From: JBDRGD01 sp043818095
Lineage (GTDB): Bacteria; Chloroflexota; Dehalococcoidia; Dehalococcoidales; RBG-16-60-22
Assembly: GCA_043818095.1 (NCBI GenBank)
Contig: JBDRGD010000117.1
Location: 1-25,775, forward strand
Length of the DNA: 25,775 bases
Reading direction: 5' to 3'
Made by a program: the position numbers and the translations under genes. Positions within the stretch are counted from its first letter, which is position 1, and each line of letters opens with the position of its first letter. Below, one piece after another: positions 21,492-25,775 of the stretch. The notes beneath the pieces are model-generated. The model did not search any database. It was not told the DNA's origin and saw nothing but the letters and a program-made list of their open reading frames with translations.

Positions 21492-22027
21492 AGCGTGTGA
21501 AGCGCTCCCTGGTCATCGAACTCAGCCTTCTGGCAGGCTATCTCCTGTTCGTCGGCATTTCCCTGCTGCTGGACTTCACCCCCGGGAAAGCAATCGGCGG
21601 AAACTTCTGGTCAGCGGCGCTGGGAATGCTGAAGATACTCCCCGGTGCCTTTGTGCTGATAGCCCTGTTCGAGGTATGGGTAAAGCGGGAAACGGTTGAG
21701 AAACACCTGGGAGAGGGGTCCGGGGCGAGGGGTTATTTCTGGGCGATACTGCTCGCCGGGACGACGGTGGGGGCGATTTACGTCGTTTTCCCGGTGGCGC
21801 AGACGCTGTATGCCAAGGGGGCGAAGTTCAGTGTTATCCTGACCTATGTCAGTGCCGCGGCAATCTGCCGCATCCCCATGTCCGTCTTCGAGGCTTCCTT
21901 CCTGGGGCTGGAGTTTACCATCATCAGGCTGGCGGTCTCCATCCCGCTGGTCATACTGACCTCCACGCTGTTGGGCAGGTACCTGACGCGGAGCGGCTAC
22001 CGGTTGAACGCCCCCCGGGAAAGCTAG
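21488..22027 (+). CDS. permease half 2 (COG0701/ArsP-like)
   Basis: This is a 179-residue membrane protein with about five helices. Its motif AILLAGTTVGAIYVVFPVAQ, with ILTYVSAAAICRIPMSVFEA, parallels the GSIALIPGFIAYPLGG segment of the preceding gene: Gly-rich loop, Pro, and a further helix. This makes it the matching half of a split COG0701-type permease. The GTG start (21488) overlaps the stop of the first half, so both halves are translated in a coupled way and probably assemble as a heterodimer. Its TAG stop shares the palindrome CTAG (22024-22027) with the stop of the opposing purA. Substrate unknown. Confidence 0.68.
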   Translation: MKRVKRSLVIELSLLAGYLLFVGISLLLDFTPGKAIGGNFWSAALGMLKILPGAFVLIALFEVWVKRETVEKHLGEGSGARGYFWAILLAGTTVGAIYVVFPVAQTLYAKGAKFSVILTYVSAAAICRIPMSVFEASFLGLEFTIIRLAVSIPLVILTSTLLGRYLTRSGYRLNAPRES

Positions 22028-23307
22028 GACAAGGGCTTCCGGATAATCGTTCTTTCCCGCTGCTGTCCTACCGAAACAATGTTGATGGGGCAGTCGATGA
22101 GCTCCTCAAGCCTTTCCAGGTAATGGCGTGCCGCCGCGGGCAGCTCCTCGTACTTCCGGCAGTCGTTCGTGGCTGTCTCCCAGCCCGGCATTTCCTCGTA
22201 GACGGGCTTACATTCCTCCAGCAGCGCCGCGCTGGCGGGAAAGTCGGCGATAGTCCTGCCCCCGACCCTGTAGCCGGTGCATATCTTCAGGCTGGGGCGG
22301 TCATCAAGGACATCCAGACGGGTAATCGCCGCCTGGGTAAAGCCGTTGATGCGGGTACTGAAGCGCCCGGCGATGGCGTCAAACCAGCCGCAGCGGCGCG
22401 CCCGGCCGGTGGTGGTGCCGTATTCGTGGGCGCGTTCCCGGATGTGGTTCCCGATACCGTCATGCAGCTCCGTGGGCATGGGCCCGGCCCCCACGCGGGT
22501 GCAGTATGCCTTGAAAATGCCCAGGACCTGGGTGATTTTCCCCGGCCCCAGCCCCGCGCCGAGGCAGCCCCCGCCGGAAAGCGGCGAGGACGAGGTGGTG
22601 TAAGGATAGGTGCCGAAATCGGGGTCGAGGAGAGCCCCCTGCGCCCCTTCCAGCAGGATAAGCTGTTTGGCCTTGATGGCTTTCTCCAGGAAGGAGGTGG
22701 TATCATCGATGTATTTCGCTATGGCGGCCGCATAGCCGCGGTACTCCGCAAACACCTCTTCGAAGGAGAGCGGGCTGACCTCGTAAATCCGGGTGAGTAT
22801 CTTGTTCTTGTGCTCCAGTATCTGGCGCAGACGCTCCCCGAAGACCTTTTCCTCAAGGAGGTCGCCGGTGCGGAAACCCAGGCGGGCTACCTTGTCGGCA
22901 AAAGCCGGCCCGATGCCCTTACGGGTGGTGCCGATGGCTTTGCCGCCCCGCGCTTCTTCCTCCAGCCCGTCCAGCAGCAGGTGATAAGGCATGATAAGGT
23001 GGGCGCGGTCGCTGATACGCAGACGGGAGGTGTCCACGCCGCGCTGGTTGAGGTTCTCCAGCTCCTGGAGGAGCACCTTGGGGTTGATGACGACCCCGTT
23101 GCCGATGACCGAGGTGGCATGGGGGGAGAAGATGCCGGAAGGGATAAGGTGCAGCCCGAACTCGCCCTGGGGATTTACCACGGTGTGCCCGGCGTTGTCC
23201 CCGCCGGAAAAGCGCACCACGACGTCCGCATTTTCCGCCAGCATGTCAACGATTTTTCCCTTGCCTTCATCGCCCCACTGGGCGCCGATTATCGCGATAA
23301 CTGGCAT
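22024..23307 (-). CDS. purA: adenylosuccinate synthetase
   Basis: PurA couples IMP and aspartate with GTP hydrolysis in AMP synthesis. The 427-residue product has the GTP-binding opening VIAIIGAQWGDEGKGKIVDM, the GGDNAGHTVV loop, GTTRKGIGPAFADK, VGAGPMPTEL and the tail FDAIAGRFSTRINGFTQAAI. The frame is open upstream to 23583, but the correct start is ATG 23305-23307: GGGAGGG precedes it by 4-5 nt and the family begins MPxxxxIGAQWGDEGKGK. The preceding stretch is shadow of the pgsA-like gene. It lies 55 nt downstream of that gene on the same strand. Confidence 0.97.
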   Translation of the reverse strand: MPVIAIIGAQWGDEGKGKIVDMLAENADVVVRFSGGDNAGHTVVNPQGEFGLHLIPSGIFSPHATSVIGNGVVINPKVLLQELENLNQRGVDTSRLRISDRAHLIMPYHLLLDGLEEEARGGKAIGTTRKGIGPAFADKVARLGFRTGDLLEEKVFGERLRQILEHKNKILTRIYEVSPLSFEEVFAEYRGYAAAIAKYIDDTTSFLEKAIKAKQLILLEGAQGALLDPDFGTYPYTTSSSPLSGGGCLGAGLGPGKITQVLGIFKAYCTRVGAGPMPTELHDGIGNHIRERAHEYGTTTGRARRCGWFDAIAGRFSTRINGFTQAAITRLDVLDDRPSLKICTGYRVGGRTIADFPASAALLEECKPVYEEMPGWETATNDCRKYEELPAAARHYLERLEELIDCPINIVSVGQQRERTIIRKPLS

Positions 23308-23362
23308 TTTCCCTCCCATGTTTCCATATTGCCAGGGTAAACGGGCTACTCCAGAGACTGCC

Positions 23363-23974
23363 TCATTTGAGCGTACTGCTGTCTCTGGTCTGACGCCAGG
23401 CGTTGACCAGCCGCTGCGCTGCGGTAAGAGTGCTGAAAAAAGCGATGACCACGAGCGCCGCCGGCAGAGCGTAAGGAAGCTGGCCCAGCAGCAATCCCAG
23501 CGCCAGCAGGCCCACTCTCTCCGGGCGGGTAAAAAACCCCTCCCTGCTTTCCAGGCCCATGCCCTCCGCCCGGGCCCGGACATAGCTCACCATGAAAGAC
23601 GCGGTCAGGGTAATCCCGCTGAGCACGACGCCGGTAAGAGAGCCCTCCCGGGCGAAAAAGACCATGAGGCATAGCAGCATGGTGGCTTCCGCCAGGCGGT
23701 CCAGCGTGGAATCCAGGATGGCGCCGAAGGACGTCGTCCGGTGGGACATGCGCGCCACCGCCCCGTCCAGCATGTCAAAGAAACCGGCGCAGAGCATGGC
23801 GATACCGCCGATGAGCAGCTGGCCGAAGATAACGAACCCCCCGGCGACCAGGGTAAGCCCGAACCCGGTCCAGGACAGGGCGTCAGGGCTGACGGATGTC
23901 TTCGCCAGCACGCGGGCGACGGGCCTGGTCATGGAATCGGCGGCGTATTTGCGAATTTCAACTAACTTAGGCAT
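23363..23974 (-). CDS. CDP-alcohol phosphatidyltransferase (probable PI-phosphate synthase-like)
   Basis: This 203-residue protein has about five to six membrane helices and the full CDP-alcohol phosphotransferase motif, DxxDGxxARx8Gx3Dx3D. It is seen as Asp67, Asp70-Gly71, Ala74-Arg75, Gly84, Asp88 and Asp92. The family joins CDP-diacylglycerol to an alcohol such as glycerol phosphate or inositol phosphate. Next to ino1 and a PimA-like enzyme, phosphatidylinositol-phosphate synthesis is the better guess than the generic PgsA label, but sequence does not settle the substrate. Its start overlaps the preceding GT4 gene by 8 bp, so translation is probably coupled; purA follows. Confidence 0.85.
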   Translation of the reverse strand: MPKLVEIRKYAADSMTRPVARVLAKTSVSPDALSWTGFGLTLVAGGFVIFGQLLIGGIAMLCAGFFDMLDGAVARMSHRTTSFGAILDSTLDRLAEATMLLCLMVFFAREGSLTGVVLSGITLTASFMVSYVRARAEGMGLESREGFFTRPERVGLLALGLLLGQLPYALPAALVVIAFFSTLTAAQRLVNAWRQTRDSSTLK

Positions 23975-25139
23975 TGGACAAGGTGAGCACCTGCAGGTCG
24001 GGCTGCCGCGGTGGTTTTCCGCTCAATACCTGCTCGTATACTGATTCCACCATGCAGGCGACGTTCTCCCAATCATATTGCAGGGCATGAATCCGGCACC
24101 GGCGGCGGATATCGTCGCAGAGCGCAGGATTGGTCAGCAGGGAGATGATAGCTTCCGCCAGCTTGTCGGAATCACGCGGCGGGACGAGAAGTCCCTGGAC
24201 GCCGTCCTTCATCACCGAGGCATAGCCCTCGATGTTGGAGGCGACGATTGGTTTGCCCACCGCCATAGCTTCCAGGAGGACGATGCCGAAACTTTCCCAC
24301 CCGGTCGCCGGCGAGCAAACGATATCAGCGGTCTGGTAATAACGCGGTAAATCGGAGTAAGAAGCGTAGCCGATAAAGCGAATGTCATTCTTCAGTCCGT
24401 TCCGGGCGACGCGTTTTTCGTACTTGTGCCGCAGCCGGACACCGGGTCCCACGGCGATTAGGCGGGAATCGGGAACGGCGCGCTTGACCTGCTGGAAAGC
24501 CTCCAGCAGATAGTCCAGGCCCTTGCGTTTCTCCATGCGCCCCACGAAAACGATGTTCTTCTTGCCGTCGCAGAACTCCTCGATGCTGGTGACATCGGGA
24601 TGGAAGTGCTGCGTATCAATACCGTTGGGGATGATGAGGTAGTCCCCGGGGAAGTGTCCGCGCACGTATTCCCGGGCCGGTACGGATACGGCGATGCGGG
24701 CGTCCAGCTTGTTCATCCACTTTTTCAGAAGGTGCTTGCCCAGAGGCGTCCCGAAGCTGTACCAGGGCTTGCCCCCGGAAGCATGGAAGGTGCCCACCGT
24801 GGGCATGTTACAGTGGCGCAGCACCGTGGTGCAGAGCATGGGCATCAGGGGTTCATGGAGGTGGCAGATATCGAACTTCTCCTCCTCTAGGACGCTCTTA
24901 ATCTTCGAGGAAAGCCACGGGGAGAGCGTGATGCGGGCGATGGAGCCGCTGGCGGGGACGGGCCGCGGCGTCCCGATGCGGATAAAATGGTCGCCCAGGG
25001 TGTGCACCGCCTTTGATGCCGGGGCGATTATCTTGACCTCGTGTCCCCGCATGGTAAGCTGCTGTTCGAGGCAGGAGATGTGGTTGATAACACCCCCGGG
25101 ATAGGCAAAATCGTAAGGGGACACTAAAGCTATTTTCAC
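23967..25139 (-). CDS. PimA-like GT4 glycosyltransferase
   Basis: This 390-residue, soluble or membrane-associated GT-B enzyme opens with IALVSPYDFAYPGGVINHI, the PYxFxxPGGVxxHV start of mycobacterial PimA and related phosphatidylinositol mannosyltransferases. The C-terminal donor domain has IVFVGRMEKRKGLDYLLEAF and the EX7E motif GWESFGIVLLEAMAVGKPIV. The acceptor is likely an inositol lipid because myo-inositol-3-phosphate synthase lies directly upstream and a CDP-alcohol transferase directly downstream. The GDP-mannose donor is inferred from the family. The start is ATG 25137-25139, which gives the expected N-terminus. It begins 12 nt after the ino1 stop. Confidence 0.88.
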   Translation of the reverse strand: MKIALVSPYDFAYPGGVINHISCLEQQLTMRGHEVKIIAPASKAVHTLGDHFIRIGTPRPVPASGSIARITLSPWLSSKIKSVLEEEKFDICHLHEPLMPMLCTTVLRHCNMPTVGTFHASGGKPWYSFGTPLGKHLLKKWMNKLDARIAVSVPAREYVRGHFPGDYLIIPNGIDTQHFHPDVTSIEEFCDGKKNIVFVGRMEKRKGLDYLLEAFQQVKRAVPDSRLIAVGPGVRLRHKYEKRVARNGLKNDIRFIGYASYSDLPRYYQTADIVCSPATGWESFGIVLLEAMAVGKPIVASNIEGYASVMKDGVQGLLVPPRDSDKLAEAIISLLTNPALCDDIRRRCRIHALQYDWENVACMVESVYEQVLSGKPPRQPDLQVLTLSNA

Positions 25140-25151
25140 GCGCCAGTTTCC

Positions 25152-25775
25152 CTATGGTTTAATCGTTTCTGTTTTCTTCGGGGCCGGTTTCCCCGCGGGT
25201 GATGCCTGGGCGGTGATAAATTCCTCTACCTTGTGGTGGGCTTCGTCATCAGTGAACTGCACCGGCGGCGACTTCATGAAGTAGGACGAGGGCGCTTCCA
25301 GGGCGCCTTTCAGGCCGCGGTCCAGCGCCAGCTTGCAGCAGCGGATGGCGTCAATCACCACGCCGGCGGAGTTGGGGCTGTCCCAGACCTCCATCTTCAG
25401 CTCCAGGTTCAGCGGAACGTCACCGAAGGTGCGCCCCTCCATCTTGATATGGCAGAACTTGCGGTCCTTCAGCCAGGGAACATAATCGCTGGGACCGACG
25501 TGAATATCATCGGGGTCGAGCGTGTAGTCCAGCTGCGAGGTTACCGCGGAAGTCTTGGAAATCTTCTTGGACTCCAGGCGCTCCCGCTCCAGCATGTTGA
25601 GAAAGTCCGTGTTGCCGCCGAAGTTCAGCTGGTAGGTGCGCTCCAGCTTAACGCCGCGGTCCCGGAAAAGCCGGGTGAGGACGCGGTGGGTAATGGTGGC
25701 GCCGACCTGCGACTTGATGTCGTCGCCGATGACCGGTAGACCCTTCTCCGCGAAGCGCTTCTGCCAGTATTTCTC
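25152..25775 (-). CDS. ino1: myo-inositol-3-phosphate synthase, C-terminal part (runs off the window)
   Basis: The frame continues through the right edge, so only the last 207 residues are present. They include VIGDDIKSQVGATITHRVL, TYQLNFGGNTDFLNML and, further on, DPDDIHVGPSDYVPWLKD. These belong to the catalytic and dimer region of inositol-1(3)-phosphate synthase, which converts glucose 6-phosphate to inositol phosphate using NAD. The internal Met at 25593-25595 is not the true start because the conserved sequence continues above it. The end (PKKTETIKP) is Lys/Pro-rich. It is the first gene in the window of an inositol-lipid block and is followed after 12 nt by the PimA-like gene. Confidence 0.93.
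   Translation of the reverse strand, partial: EKYWQKRFAEKGLPVIGDDIKSQVGATITHRVLTRLFRDRGVKLERTYQLNFGGNTDFLNMLERERLESKKISKTSAVTSQLDYTLDPDDIHVGPSDYVPWLKDRKFCHIKMEGRTFGDVPLNLELKMEVWDSPNSAGVVIDAIRCCKLALDRGLKGALEAPSSYFMKSPPVQFTDDEAHHKVEEFITAQASPAGKPAPKKTETIKP

Noticed and set aside
23308..23583. N-terminal extension of purA in the same frame
   Set aside because: The extension is Trp/Arg-rich shadow of the CDP-alcohol transferase gene. A strong ribosome site and the family start are at 23307.
1..25775. CRISPR arrays, insertion sequences, rRNA or prophage genes
   Set aside because: No regularly spaced repeats, transposase or integrase motifs, tRNA cloverleafs or rRNA-like sequence were seen on either strand.

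Overview
This window is about 60% G+C (by eye), densely packed and bacterial. Best guess for the host is a Chloroflexota bacterium, possibly Dehalococcoidia. That rests on the rpsO-pnp-dapB-asd-dapA order, the tat operon with two small TatA/B proteins, and an ino1/GT4/CDP-alcohol phosphotransferase lipid cassette. This taxonomic call is inference from protein flavour and gene order, not from a search. Several starts are GTG or TTG (cca, MFS, rpsO, pnp, asd, second permease half).

Layout. (1) 1-2349: tail of an alpha/beta hydrolase (+), convergent with a class II tRNA nucleotidyltransferase (cca) and an EamA-type transporter (both -). (2) 2496-8845, all +: a tat operon (tatA, a tatB-like gene, tatC), then selA-selB for selenocysteine insertion, then an MscS-type channel and a small GYD-domain protein. 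(3) 8849-13030: an accessory-looking stretch of small or unfamiliar genes. It holds a short lipoprotein, a decayed membrane-protein gene, a small HTH-like protein, a coiled-coil/CAP-domain lipoprotein, a second small HTH-like protein, a 35-residue basic/Cys-containing ORF, an OFA-like MFS transporter and two 69-residue unknowns. (4) 13170-15331 (-): thpR, an amidohydrolase and ribosomal protein L25. (5) 15332-15705: a divergent control region with promoters on both sides and a small inverted-repeat element. (6) 15706-22027 (+): rpsO, pnp, the lysine/diaminopimelate genes dapB-asd-dapA, and a permease encoded as two adjacent half-genes. (7) 22024-25775 (-): purA, a CDP-alcohol phosphatidyltransferase, a PimA-like glycosyltransferase and the C-terminal part of myo-inositol-3-phosphate synthase.

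How the genes work together: SelA converts Ser-tRNA(Sec) to Sec-tRNA(Sec) and SelB delivers it at UGA. No selC, selD or obvious selenoprotein lies here, so the rest of that pathway must be elsewhere. Asd, DapA and DapB are consecutive steps from aspartyl phosphate to tetrahydrodipicolinate. Ino1, the CDP-alcohol transferase and the GT4 enzyme can together make a glycosylated inositol phospholipid.

No mobile element with a transposase, CRISPR array, rRNA or tRNA was seen. The most interesting signals are an apparently leaderless selA with unusual residues in conserved motifs, convergent genes that meet stop-to-stop with no terminator at every such junction, a palindrome over the rplY promoter, a Shine-Dalgarno/hairpin/start arrangement before the split permease, and the small-gene cluster at 8.8-13.0 kb.
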